The notes under the pieces are model-generated. The model searched no databases. It had not been told where the DNA came from and worked only from the letters and a program-made list of their open reading frames with translations. This document shows, one piece after another, positions 19,246-29,612 of a DNA stretch of 64,000 bases (the stretch's first letter is position 1; each line of letters begins with the position of its first letter). The translations under genes and the position numbers were made by a program. The stretch is taken from positions 213,501 to 277,500 of the forward strand of contig WBZZ01004788.1 in NCBI GenBank assembly GCA_019918135.1. Direction: 5' to 3'. The stretch comes from Paulinella micropora (Eukaryota; Cercozoa; Imbricatea; Euglyphida; Paulinellidae).

Positions 19246-22005
19246 TTAGCACACTATGTAAACATCAGAAACACATACTTTTCCTGCAGCTTGTCTGGCC
19301 GTGCAACCCAGTAGCTTCATCACTTCCTTTGCGTTGCTCGCATGCACATGCACTCGCAGCTTACCAAACTTAGCGCTTTCTCCCACTTCCCAAATTTCAT
19401 CTTTACCAGGCTTTCCCTCCTCTACCGGCTGGAAACCTTTAACATCCTTGCTATGCTTCTTCTCTTGCTGTATTTTGCCACCATCAGAATACACTTTCGT
19501 GCTTATCTCTGTCTGCGACAGCTCTCTATTTCCTTGTCCTTCCTTCCTTCCCTTCTTGCCACTGGCTGCCTGCTTACTCTTGTCTGCCTGCTTCTTCCTT
19601 CCTAGCTTGACATTTTCCTGTTTTTCACCTTCACCGTCCTCCTCTTTTTCTTCTGCCTCCTTGCCCCTGCCTGCCTTCGATTTCTTGCTCCTGCCTGCCT
19701 TCGCCCCTTCCTGTTCTGCACCTTCCCTCTCCTCCCCCCCTTCTTCTTTTTCTTTTCTTTTGTTTCTTCTTCTTCCTGCTTGCCACTGCCTGCCTTCTCA
19801 CCATTGCTTGCCTGCACCTGTTCCTCTTGAATTCCCTCCACCTCTTTGTCCTCCTCGTCGTCCTCCTCTTCTTCTCCCCCCTGGCCCCTGCCTCCCTTCC
19901 TACCCTTGCCACTGCGCCTTCTCACCATTTCTTGCCTGCACCTGTTCGTCTTGAATTCCCTTCCCTCTTCGTCCTCCTCGTCGTCCTCCTCTTCTTCTCC
20001 CCCCTTGCCCCTGCCTCCCTTCCTACCCTTGCCACTGCCTGCCTTCTCACCATTGCTTGCCTGCACCTGTTTCTCTTGAATTCCCTCCTCTTCTTCTCCC
20101 CCCTTGCCCCTGTCTTCTTCTTCTTCTTCTTCTTCTTCTTCTTCTTCTTCTTCTTCTTCTTCTTCTTCTTCTTCTTCTTCTTCTTCTTCTTCTTCTGCAT
20201 GCTTGCCTCTCTTCACACTTTTCTTTCTTTCCTCCTCCTCCTCCTGCTGCATTCCTTGTTCTGTTTCTTCTTCTTCTCCCTCCTCTTCCTGTTCCTGTTC
20301 TTTTTCTTCTTCTTCTTCTTTTTCTTCTTCTTCTTCTTCATCTTCTTCGTTATCTTCTTCTGCCTTCTTGCCCCTGCCTGCCTTCCTACCCTTGCCTGCC
20401 TGCTTGCTCCTGCCTCCCTTGCCTCCGTTCACCCTTTTCTTTTTTCGCTTGCCTACCTTCACCCCTTTCTGTCTTTCCTCAAGCAAACTTTTCAAATTTT
20501 CAATCTCCTCTTCTTTCTTCCTTATCTCAGCCTCAACATCCTCTTCATTCATCTCGTCTCCACCTTGTCCTTTCCCTTCTTCTGGGCTTGACTGCTGACC
20601 CACGCTCACGACCAAGTCCCTGCACATTCACAAAAACAATTTAATATCATGATCATCGACAAACATTTCTTACATCTCTGCAGGAGTCTTTGGCATATAA
20701 ACCACGTTGTTCGCTAGAAAGTAAACCTTTCCTTCCACTGGCCGCGTTGCTACAACAATACACGCATACACACATACCGACAAAGACATATTTACACAGA
20801 CATATACATACATAATAATATATATACGTAGATCAACACTAGCGTGACATACACTGTCTCTCCACCCCGAGATCCACTTCTTCAGCGCACTGATTGCACC
20901 AATTCTGTCGAGCGGAAACAGGCGCTGGAGGATGTTGATTGCCCGCACGTACTTGATGTGCTCGACTGCAGGCAACACATACCACGTGCTTTATCATTTT
21001 TACAAAACTCACGAAAGGTAAAGCAAGACCACATCAAGCCATCTTCCTGCCTTACCTCCCAGCAACGCACCTAAATGATCGATCGACAAGTACCTTGCCA
21101 AGGCCTAAGGGGGGGAGAATTCGGTTTTTTAGGCCAGCGGTCCTTGTAGGTGACAGGCCACTTCGCTTCCACCTGCTTCTGCTTACCAGTAGCACTAGCC
21201 GCCGACACCCACTCACTGAACTTCGAAAATGCGCAGCATTCATACAATACCAGTCGCATGAGCACAGTACCTTGCCAAGCAGTGGACGTTACGCCAGTGC
21301 CAGGTAGAATCGGACTCTTCGTCGTGTGCCCCGCTTTCTTCCAATCCTCTGCATCCACCCTTGGCAACGTGCGATGAAACATACCCAGCCGAGGGAAGTT
21401 ATCGAAGACGAAAGCATCATATTCCAACGTTTCATCCCTCTGATCCCCGTGCAAACCCAAGGTAGCTTCCAACCATGCGAGGGAGGTTTTGGTATAGTCT
21501 GAACGCTTTCTCAGACTTAGCATCTCGCAAATGTTGATAACTTCGACACCAGCGGACCGCCAAAGACTAGCTGCACACAGTACAAACACGTACAGGCAAC
21601 ACATTCGGTGTGCGGTTTTTGAGTACCCATCTGCAGGTAATCCTTCTCCCTTACTGGCCACGAACACTTGACGTCCGCAAAGAACACTTTACGTCGAAAC
21701 CTGAGAGAGGAGAGCAATAATAAAGGCAGAGAGGAAAGGGAAACGTCTATACCTTCGATGAGCCCTGGCGACAACCATCCTCTGCTCCTCAACTTCAGTC
21801 TGATCCTGTACCAACCATAGACATATAGAAACAGTAACATATCAGCCAGACTAAGCACATTGAGGACCGAATGAAAAATTTTGGTCTGCTGATGTGCGAG
21901 AAACCACTGCAGGTCTGGGTTGTCACCGACGAAGATCTTCTTACTTAATGGCTGCTCTACACGATGGTTGTACTTGCTGCCTTTCACTAGCCCCCACTCC
22001 CCCAC
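19246..22005 (-). CDS. Multi-exon gene with Lys/Glu-rich low-complexity tail, family unknown
   Basis: Phase-consistent introns support this gene. The N-terminal ORF begins MGEWGLVKGSKYNHRVEQP at 22005. A central exon near 21560-21080 includes EYDAFVFDNFPRLGMFHRTL and KWPVTYKDRWPKKP, donor GTACTT. The next exon begins after gcctgcag (EHIKYVRAINILQRLFPLDR ... KKWISGWRD), then VEGKVYFLANNVVYMPKTPA, then at 20619 DLVVSVGQQSSPEEG. A very long Glu/Lys/Gly region (19600-20500, encoded by TTC-type repeats) follows. The frame best supported at its 3' side ends in EIWEVGESAKFGKLRVHVHA with a GTATGT donor at 19278. The charged region changes frame more than once, so repeat-length errors are likely. Possibly a nuclear or chromatin-associated protein. 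Not recognised. Confidence 0.55.
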
Positions 22006-22006
22006 T

Positions 22007-22462
22007 TCGGTATTGGTGTTGTGGGCACAAACAGTGGTTTCAGGGCGAAGAGTTCAATCCTCTAATTGAAAGCAATGCCACCGACTCCGACATGTCGGAG
22101 GATGAGATCCTTCGTCCTTCCAGCAGCTAGTTGCGTGACAAGGATCGCGTGGTGGATGCTGACTCTGTTGATGCCAGGCTGAGCCGTATACGTAGGAATT
22201 CAAGAGATAGAGTTCAAGTTGGTGTTGTTCGCCGGGGTTCAATTGCGAGTGCAGCCTCAGAGCCTGCTTCGGTGGCCAGTACGTATAGTGCAACGTCACT
22301 GCCTGTTCTTCTAGATGACACCCCCATCCACATCAGACAGCATCGCAGCATGCCGTCTTATGTTTCTCCTCCATCAACTCGCTCTGTCTCCCCCGCCCCG
22401 CCTGTCACTCCTCAGGCGGAAGACAGCGATTGATGTTATTGTTATTATTGTAATTGTTATTA

Positions 22463-22494
<32 letters not shown>
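22007..22494 (+). pseudogene. 3' end of a second LINE-like ORF with (TTATTG)/(TTA) tail
   Basis: Frame ending SPAPPVTPQAEDSD and TGA at about 22433, followed at once by ttattgttattattg-type repeats grading into TTA. One TAG at about 22128 interrupts the frame (SEDEILRPSSS* LRDKDRVVD). The abrupt 5' start and the repeat tail indicate a 5'-truncated retroposed 3' end. It has no sequence match to the main LINE and so represents another family. Confidence 0.55.
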
Positions 22495-22809
<315 letters not shown>

Positions 22810-23075
22810 GGACACCGTGATAGCCCAGTGGTCAAGTTATACCATTTGGGCCCTGTCGCCAGTTCGATTCCCGTCGGTGCCACCAGTATTTTCATTGAAC
22901 ATACCGGTCCGTCCGGACCAGTATTTTCATTGAACATACCGGTCCGTCTGGAAGTGTTGGAACTGCCCTTGCGGGGGTGTCATTAGAGCCTATCGTCAAT
23001 TCTTCGTACTCCCCTCACGGGTGAGACGATGGAGGCGCATGTGCAGAAATGCATCAGCCATTGACAGAGAAGCAC

Positions 23076-23137
<62 letters not shown>
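22810..23137 (+). mobile_element. Family A SINE, copy A5
   Basis: Body to 23076. Two core segments joined by ccgtccggaccag, a different duplication from the tctatttctggacc subfamily. The TTA tail of about 60 bp is the insertion site of LINE copy 2. Confidence 0.86.
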
Positions 23138-23139
<2 letters not shown>

Positions 23140-24722
23140 GTGTCACCAGTCAGTACAAGTACCTGGGAGTGGTTATCACCGACGACCTGAAGTGGAAGGA
23201 GCAGGCCCTGCGGGCTACGCGTGTCACTGAAGTCGCCACCGCAGGTTGGTACTCTTTGTGGTGTGCAGGTGAGATACAAGCTAGGTATCGTCTCATGTGC
23301 TGGAATCAACTTGTGGGGGCCAAGCTGAAGTACGCCTTCGATGTCTGGCGTGCCCCCGTATCGCAGCTCACCAAGCTGGAGGCAGCAATGCTGCGCCCCA
23401 TGAGGATGATTCTCGGCATCAGCCCTAAGACAAGCAAGTGGATTACACTCTTTCTGGCGCGCTCTTTGAGTGCGGAGCGTTTGCGGCGGGCGGCGCAACT
23501 GAAGTTCTATGGACGGCTGCGTGTTCTACCGGAGAAGCGATTTCCTGTCATCGCATCTCAAGTCAAATCCGACTGGACTGCGGAGGCCGAAGGCGCTATC
23601 AGGGACTCAATGGATCTACAACAAGGGCTTCAGGAGCTCCTAAATAGCTCAGAGAAGGACCTCGAGGGTTGGTTTTTGACTGTGGACAAGTGGGCCCTTC
23701 AGCAGGACGTCAAGATGGTGCAGCAACTGATGTGGGACAAGCGAGAGGCAGGCAGCGATCTTACTGATGGCCTGCGAGTCATCCTAAGACAAGTCTTTGG
23801 AACTAAGGAGTTCCCAAGATGGGTAGCCCTTGATGATGCGCATTATAATCTGCTTCGGAGAAGGTTGCTCAGCTGCAACAACCGCCTTCGGTTGTACCGC
23901 AGCAAGTTGGTCAGTGGCATGTCCCCTCGCTGCTTCTGTTGTCATGATGATGTCAATGAGTCCCTTGCGCACTTCTTATGGGATTGCCCCATGCATGAGG
24001 GGAGACGTAAGCAGCTGTTGCTGAGTATGCAGAGGCTCGGTGGCATGGCTGTGGGGGCTGCTGAGGGGGATGGAGGGAGTGAGGAGGGTGGTGAGGTCGT
24101 AGGCGGTGAGGTTGTGGTGGAGGATGTGTTGCTTGGGCGGGAGCGGGAGGGCTCTGTGCGGCAGGGTTGGGATGATATGTCGCCTGTGGATCAATCACGA
24201 TTGTTTTGTAAGTTTTTTCAGGGGAAGTCGCGCTTCCGCAGTAACTTTAGGCTTGCTGCGTTGTTAGGGGTTACAGCGTTGCGTCCCCCTCCAAAGTTGG
24301 ATGTGTTGTTTGGATCATATGTGTCTGAGTGTTGGTCTGCTAGGGAGGGTAAAAGGGAGGAGCTTGGGGTGGAGGATGGGGGCGAGGAGGTGATTGACCT
24401 CACTGAGGTTCCATCAGCTTCTGTCCCACCCTCTCCCCCAAGTGACGTTGATGTTGCGCGGCGCGGCCGTCCGCGCAGAGTGGACGTCCTGGCTAGAGAG
24501 AGGGGTTCGGGAGCGCAGCGTAGTGTCTCGGAGTTCTTCTCTTCAGCTAACACCCTCGCATCTAGCTCTTCATGCACTTCACAGCCCCCATCTGCCCCTG
24601 CTGTTGCTGTTGCTGCTATGTCTGTTTGGTGTTCTGACAATGCGTTGGGATCGGCTGACCCCGGTGACCCAATGGAGGCACATGTCCAGGATCTGGATCT
24701 GATGCTATAGTCTGAGGAAGCC

Positions 24723-24786
<64 letters not shown>

Positions 24787-24790
24787 TTAT
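23138..24790 (+). mobile_element. LINE copy 2, 5'-truncated
   Basis: Begins abruptly after TTA repeats at a point equal to 2990 of copy 1 and runs to the same 3' UTR, then a TTA tail of about 65 bp. Apart from one substitution (23790) I see no difference from copy 1 over about 1.57 kb. 5' truncation is the usual outcome of incomplete target-primed reverse transcription. Confidence 0.92.
23140..24710 (+). pseudogene. LINE ORF C-terminal part (no endonuclease or RT core)
   Basis: It codes from YKYLGVVITDDLKWKEQ to the stop, keeping the Cys/His finger and the C-terminal VIDLT, RGRPRR and QRSVSEFF motifs. It has no start of its own. The frame happens to stay open upstream through the TTA tail and SINE A5, which is not evidence of a fusion protein. 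Confidence 0.88.
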
Positions 24791-25246
<456 letters not shown>

Positions 25247-25523
25247 TTTTGGAGTGTTGACTGTGACATATTTGAGGGAAATCCCGATGAAAAAACCTAG
25301 TCACACTTGCTAAACAGAGTTCCAGCCCAATGGCCTCAAGGCGTCAAACTGTGACGCCAACTCATAACCCTTTGGTGGTAGATGCTGGGGAGGAGGGTCG
25401 TTGCGCGCGTAAAAGATCTTAAACTCCGCATATGCTGGTTGATAGCCCAGGACCCAGCAGACACCAGATTGTTACGGGTGGGGTTTTGAGGCAGCTCTAG
25501 CAACCGCGCTTGGTGTACACCAA

Positions 25524-25732
25524 CTGATTATGGTCCTAGTGAGGGAGGAGAGGAGCAGGAGACTCAGTACTCAGAAGAGAGGGGCGATAGTGACGGAGAG
25601 GAGAGAGAGGAGTATACGTATACAGCCGATGTAGAGTCGACAGGGGGGGGTAATGCACAAGAAGCGAGTGCAGGTCAGACTGGAGGCTCTCCACTGACAG
25701 AGGCAGAGAGAGAGATGGAGGATGTTGGCTAG
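25524..25732 (+). CDS. Acidic Ser/Glu-rich ORF of the inserted element
   Basis: Open from the insertion edge to TAG at 25732: DYGPSEGGEEQETQYSEERG, then EEREEYTYTADVEST and a Gly/Ser stretch, ending EMEDVG. No ATG near its start, so it is probably truncated at its 5' end by the insertion boundary. Disordered and acidic. Function unknown. Confidence 0.4.
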
Positions 25733-25756
25733 AATATCCCAAATACATGTGAACAG

Positions 25757-26281
25757 TTGGCTACATATGATGATGAATCCTTCTTCCTTAACTACCCAAC
25801 CTATTATAAAACACACATCTACATTCCTTACGAGAAAAGGAATAGACCAGGACAAGGTCAAAGCAACCTCCTGATCGACATTCCCGGCCTTGCGAAGCCT
25901 CTTTTCAACAAAGTGAGGTTTGAGCACGAAAGAGTGCCATTGCAGGATATCAAGTATGGTGACACTCTTACACTGTGCGACATATACGACATATCTGCAA
26001 CACTCTACGCTGCTGTGCTCGTTGCGGAATTTTATGAACGCACAAACATACAGTGGAAAAATAAACGCACAACTGCAGCATGGCTGTCTGTCTGTGGTGT
26101 CCCCATTGATATCAAGAACCTAGAAAGAAAGTTCGAAGGTAGAAACCAAAGTGGCATTGAGTTTGTCCTTGATTCTTTTGTAACTGCCTTCACACGGGCT
26201 TACAACGAAATGTACAAAGCACTGAAAGACAACACAAGGCAACATCCTGTTTACGAGGAGGTTGACCAGTCTTTGAGGTGA
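25757..26281 (+). CDS. Unknown ORF 1 of the inserted element
   Basis: 174 residues from the ATG-like start at 25757 (MATYDDESFFLNYPTYYK). Well-mixed globular composition with IPYEKRNRPGQGQSNLLID, YGDTLTLCDIYDISATLYAA and RKFEGRNQSGIEFVLDSF. Stop TGA at 26279-26281, after which the same frame stays open for about 30 codons, so the stop may be a mutation. Possibly the N-terminal domain of a capsid-like (gag) protein; no known motif found. Confidence 0.45.
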   Translation: MATYDDESFFLNYPTYYKTHIYIPYEKRNRPGQGQSNLLIDIPGLAKPLFNKVRFEHERVPLQDIKYGDTLTLCDIYDISATLYAAVLVAEFYERTNIQWKNKRTTAAWLSVCGVPIDIKNLERKFEGRNQSGIEFVLDSFVTAFTRAYNEMYKALKDNTRQHPVYEEVDQSLR

Positions 26282-26388
26282 AGGAGCAAAAACCAACATG
26301 GAAACAATGAGCCCACACGAAGAATCACACTCTCATTAAAGGCCCTCTCACAACAATCCCAAATAATAACATAGCTGATAAGTCTTCC

Positions 26389-27486
26389 ATGAGAGAAAAG
26401 GCACACTTCCTCTCTAGTGCCACAGGGCTTGCACAGTTCGTGACTCATCTAGCACGACAGGTGAAAGAAGAAGAGACGAGACAGAAAGAGGAGAAGGAGC
26501 AGAAGGAGAAGATAGCTGTGACAATGGCAGTAGCACGGGTGGCTCCACAGCCAACGGCTCCACCTATCACATCTAACCCAGCTCCCAAGAAAGCAGGAGG
26601 AGGACCCACAGGAGGAGGACCCCAAGGGGGAGGGACAGTAATTAACTTGACTGACTCCCAGAAGAAAAAGCATGCGCTGCAGGCAGCCCTAGCTAAAATC
26701 AAAATTGGGGGAGGGGGCCTTAAGCTCTATGCTATCACTGCCAACGAGGCTGACACAGAGAAGACCCTCATGACTAAGCTCAATGAGATGGACAGATGCT
26801 TCCAGCAAAACCAGTGTGAGGTGGAGCAGGAGTATGAAGTCCTAGAACATCTCTGTGATCGATCCCTCCTTGGAGCTGGTTTTGATCGTATAACTTACGA
26901 GAAGTACAGAGGAGAGGAGGAGCTAGCAAGGAAAGGTGGACATGCAGAGATGAGTTGTACTCTGGCAATTGCTGCCCTCATTCGATACTTTAAGGCAAGT
27001 GGATACCAACACTTGTGCACGGGCACATTGATTGGGTTTGAAATTTTCGACTTAGTATCGGAACAGTTACAGTCTGTCACTCAGCTTGCATCTGTCTTAA
27101 CAAATGTGGGCACCCAGTACAATCTCTTTTATAACCACAAAGCCATACTCCTATATTTCCTCAGTGATTTGCACGTCTACAACAAAAATAAGCTCACACT
27201 GCTCATGCAAGACTGCAAAACCTTCGACAAGGTAAAGCACTTGAACTTTTTGGAGATGAGCGTCTTTGATGCCACGACTAAGGCCGTGAGCCCAAAAATG
27301 TTGTGGACCGAAGTAATGACCGCTTGTCAGAGGCTCGACAGCCAGACAGCATCCTTGATCGGTTCTGCATCGGCTTCTGCTCAACCGCAAGCCGCACATA
27401 CGCAACGATCTCTAGGAAAGCGACCAAGAGAGAACAGTCGTGAAGCTAACACACCTTGTATTCGTTGGTGGGCACGGGCACAATGA
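26389..27486 (+). CDS. Unknown ORF 2 of the inserted element, continuing past a TGA into an RGG tail
   Basis: 365 residues from ATG 26389. A charged coiled coil (VKEEETRQKEEKEQKEKIA), a Gly/Pro linker, then a helical domain (DTEKTLMTKLNEMDRCFQQN; LYFLSDLHVYNKNKLTLLMQ). It ends RWWARAQ and TGA. The same frame resumes with KICPYNHD, a helical stretch (NDQGWKLQDVADHDHELADA) and an Arg-Gly-Gly region (RGRGGTRGRGGGRG) to the insertion edge. C-x8-[stop]-x7-CPYxH looks like a CCCH zinc finger in which one Cys codon became TGA, a single-base change. That is inference. Likely an RNA-binding gag-type product. Confidence 0.45.
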   Translation: MREKAHFLSSATGLAQFVTHLARQVKEEETRQKEEKEQKEKIAVTMAVARVAPQPTAPPITSNPAPKKAGGGPTGGGPQGGGTVINLTDSQKKKHALQAALAKIKIGGGGLKLYAITANEADTEKTLMTKLNEMDRCFQQNQCEVEQEYEVLEHLCDRSLLGAGFDRITYEKYRGEEELARKGGHAEMSCTLAIAALIRYFKASGYQHLCTGTLIGFEIFDLVSEQLQSVTQLASVLTNVGTQYNLFYNHKAILLYFLSDLHVYNKNKLTLLMQDCKTFDKVKHLNFLEMSVFDATTKAVSPKMLWTEVMTACQRLDSQTASLIGSASASAQPQAAHTQRSLGKRPRENSREANTPCIRWWARAQ

Positions 27487-28128
27487 TTCAAACACACAAA
27501 TAAGATATGCCCGTACAACCACGATGTCGAGGACACCCGCATCCGAAACACACTCCTCAAGAACGTACGGTCGGACGAAACCAACACCGTCGCCGTTCTG
27601 CGCCGACTGCGCAATGATCAGGGGTGGAAATTACAGGATGTCGCGGACCATGACCACGAACTAGCTGACGCGATCAATTCTCTTTTCGCTAGAGATGATC
27701 AGAAGACGGCAGCCATAGAAGCCGCAAGTAGAGGAAGAGGTGGAACACGAGGAAGAGGAGGAGGGAGAGGAATCAATCGAGGAGGAGGAGCCCCTTTCGC
27801 ACGAGGCACATACACTTGCGGGGGGGAGAGAGGATTTGTGAGAAGACGAGGAGGAAGAGGTGTATTTCAAGGTAGAGGAAGAAGATGGGTTGGCCGAGGT
27901 GGATACGGCATGCACTTGCACATTCGGTGATGTCTTGCAAGAGGTTGCTGGGACTGCGGAATAACCTCGGCTTAGTGCAGTCTTGCCCTCAGGAGCTCCA
28001 TCGGTGGCCCCGATCATCATGCGAGAGACTGACACGGGGGGGTGGAGGACCTCGAACAAGGGTATTGGAGGCTTATGTCCGTTGAGGATATGTCATTAGC
28101 TGCATCAGTACGCCTCAGATATAGTATT

Positions 28129-28169
28129 ACTATTTTTATTTTTATTTTTATTATTATTACTATTATTAT
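28129..28169 (+). repeat. Degenerate T-rich tail
   Basis: tttttattttta-type repeats and short TTA units following the right half of C3. A decayed version of the TTA tail. Confidence 0.6.
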
Positions 28170-28393
28170 GGACACCGTGATAGCCCAGTGGTCAAGTTCT
28201 ACCATCTGGGCCCTGTCGCCAGTTCGATTCCCGTCGGTGCCACCATTATTTTCATTGAACATACCGGTCTATTTCTGGACTAGTATTTTCATTGAACATA
28301 CCGGCCCGTCTGGAAGTGTTGGAACTGCCCTTGCGGGGGTGTCATTAGAGCTTATCGTCAATTCTTCGTACTCCCCTCACGGGTGAGACGATG
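28170..28393 (+). mobile_element. Family A SINE, copy A7, 3'-truncated
   Basis: Duplicated-core subfamily. It ends at gacgatgg and then switches abruptly to unrelated minus-strand coding sequence at 28394, without the usual 3' end or TTA tail. A recombination or deletion junction is the likely cause. Confidence 0.83.
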
Positions 28394-29610
28394 GAAAGGT
28401 CCCAGTAACGTGAGTGTAGTCCAAAACCTTGGACGTAACGTAAACAGCAATAAATTGCTGAACATCTTTGGGAAGTTTGTTACACTTTCCCTCCCGGTCC
28501 GGAAGGCTCGAAATTGGGGAAGGTATAGAGAAGACTTGCTGATCGTCACCGTCTCCTCCTCCAATACTTTCTGTTCCTTTTCCCAATCGTACAATGGGCC
28601 ATGACGCCATTTCCAGACTACACGATTATCTTTCTTGGGCCCTACGTCCCACGCATGCAGCCTCGCAGGCTGAAAGGTACCACTAATCTTCTGAGACATA
28701 TTGGAAGCGTGACCCCACCAATGAACTTTCACAAAAAGGTTATTGTTTCTTCCCCGTAGATCCCGCCACTTCTCTGCTACTCTCCACCCATCCATGCGAC
28801 CATCTGACTCCTGCACGGCAACAATGTATACGTTTCCTTTTTGCTTTGATGCTTTTCACAAAAAGGTTATTGTTTCTTCCCCGTAGATCCCGCCACTTCT
28901 CTGCTACTCTCCACCCATCCATGCGACCATCTGACTCCTGCACGGCAACAATGTATACGTTTCCTTTTTGCTTTGATGCTTTTTTTATGAGTGAGGGCTC
29001 CTCCAATGGCCGGTTGAGCAATACTTTCTCATGTCGCGTATAGGAGACACGAGGGCCAAAGCGAAAAGGAATGGACTCAGGGACTGTCTGCCCAGGGTGT
29101 TTGAGTGCCCACGCCTTTTTCTCTCTGCTATTGAGCTTCTTCTGGCCCTCCCCGAAGAGAAGCCTGGTGGCTTTTGAAACTTATAAAAGACAGTGAATGA
29201 AGCATCTCCTCCAATCAACATTTGCCCCCAAAGTTCAGGGGACAAAAATTCCACTTCGTACCGATTGGCTGTGTCTTTTCTTATCGCGACAAGGCCTTCT
29301 TGATCTGCCGGAACGCGAAAGGCCTGCTTGAAAGATTGGAAGGACCAGGGGGCAGCGCAATCCTTGACGATATCCCACGTCGATTTTTGGTCGTCTCCAG
29401 ACGTCCACCCACTTAAGGGCCCACTGAAGCAATCAAAGACAAAACGACGCCAGTCCTGTGCGGATCCATCTGGAAGCTTGGCTACGGACACTGAAAGGCA
29501 CCTGGAAGAGGGTCATCTAGTTCCTCCTCCGACTCTTCAGCCTCTTCTTTACCCTCTCCTTCAGCCAGATCAGCAATCTCTTCTTTTTTCAACCGGAAAT
29601 CAACTGACAT
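28394..29610 (-). pseudogene. Damaged unknown gene; three frame changes and a 127-bp duplication
   Basis: ATG at 29610 opens MSVDFRLKKEEIADLAEG, then an acidic run. The frame then continues with PDGSAQDWRRFVFDCFSGPL, FQSFKQAFRVPADQEGLVAI and YEVEFLSPELWGQMLIGGD. Frame changes occur at 29482-29501, near 29165, and near 28530. Each can be bridged by a GT...AG segment (20, 17 and 29 bases) that restores the frame. The 127-bp tandem duplication at 28731-28984 breaks the frame again. Later parts read GNVYIVAVQESDGRMDGWRV, VHWWGHASNMSQKISGTFQP and LPKDVQQFIAVYVTSKVLDY. The 3' end is lost at the SINE junction. Family not recognised. Either a pseudogene or a gene with extremely short introns. Confidence 0.55.
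28731..28984. repeat. 127-bp tandem duplication inside the damaged gene
   Basis: 28731-28857 and 28858-28984 are essentially identical (acaaaaaggttattgtttct to ttgctttgatgctttt). Since 127 is not a multiple of three, it shifts the frame. Either recent or an assembly artefact. Confidence 0.85.
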
Positions 29611-29612
29611 AA

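Larger units (their letters stand above)
25519..27907 (+). mobile_element. Inserted gag-like element of unknown class
   Basis: Precise 2.39-kb insertion into C3. I see no flanking target-site duplication and no A- or TTA-tail. The left junction forms a perfect 14-base palindrome, ttggtgtacaccaa. It carries, all on the plus strand, an acidic ORF, two ORFs of unknown fold and a Gly/Arg-rich stretch. That order (acidic, globular, RGG nucleic-acid binding) resembles a gag region. Absence of a duplication would fit a tyrosine-recombinase-type element (DIRS or Crypton), but no recombinase, RT or protease is present, so the class stays open. Confidence 0.5.
25247..28128 (+). mobile_element. Family C retroposon, copy C3, split by a 2.4-kb insertion
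   Basis: Left part 25247-25518 and right part 27908-28128 align head to tail to the uninterrupted copies at 6522 and 39956. The left part includes a longer 5' end (ggagtgttgactgtgacat) shared only with the copy at 39956, so full-length C elements are about 490 bp. The interruption falls between ttggtgta and tgcacttgcac. Confidence 0.8.

Noticed and set aside
21052..21085. 15-base micro-exon with a 23-base intron in the 19.2-22 kb gene
   Set aside because: Phase allows it, but skipping it gives an equally good in-phase join with an ordinary intron of about 130 bases.
23049..24710. Fusion protein of SINE, poly-Tyr and LINE C-terminus
   Set aside because: The open frame through the SINE and TTA tail is fortuitous; the LINE copy is simply 5'-truncated.
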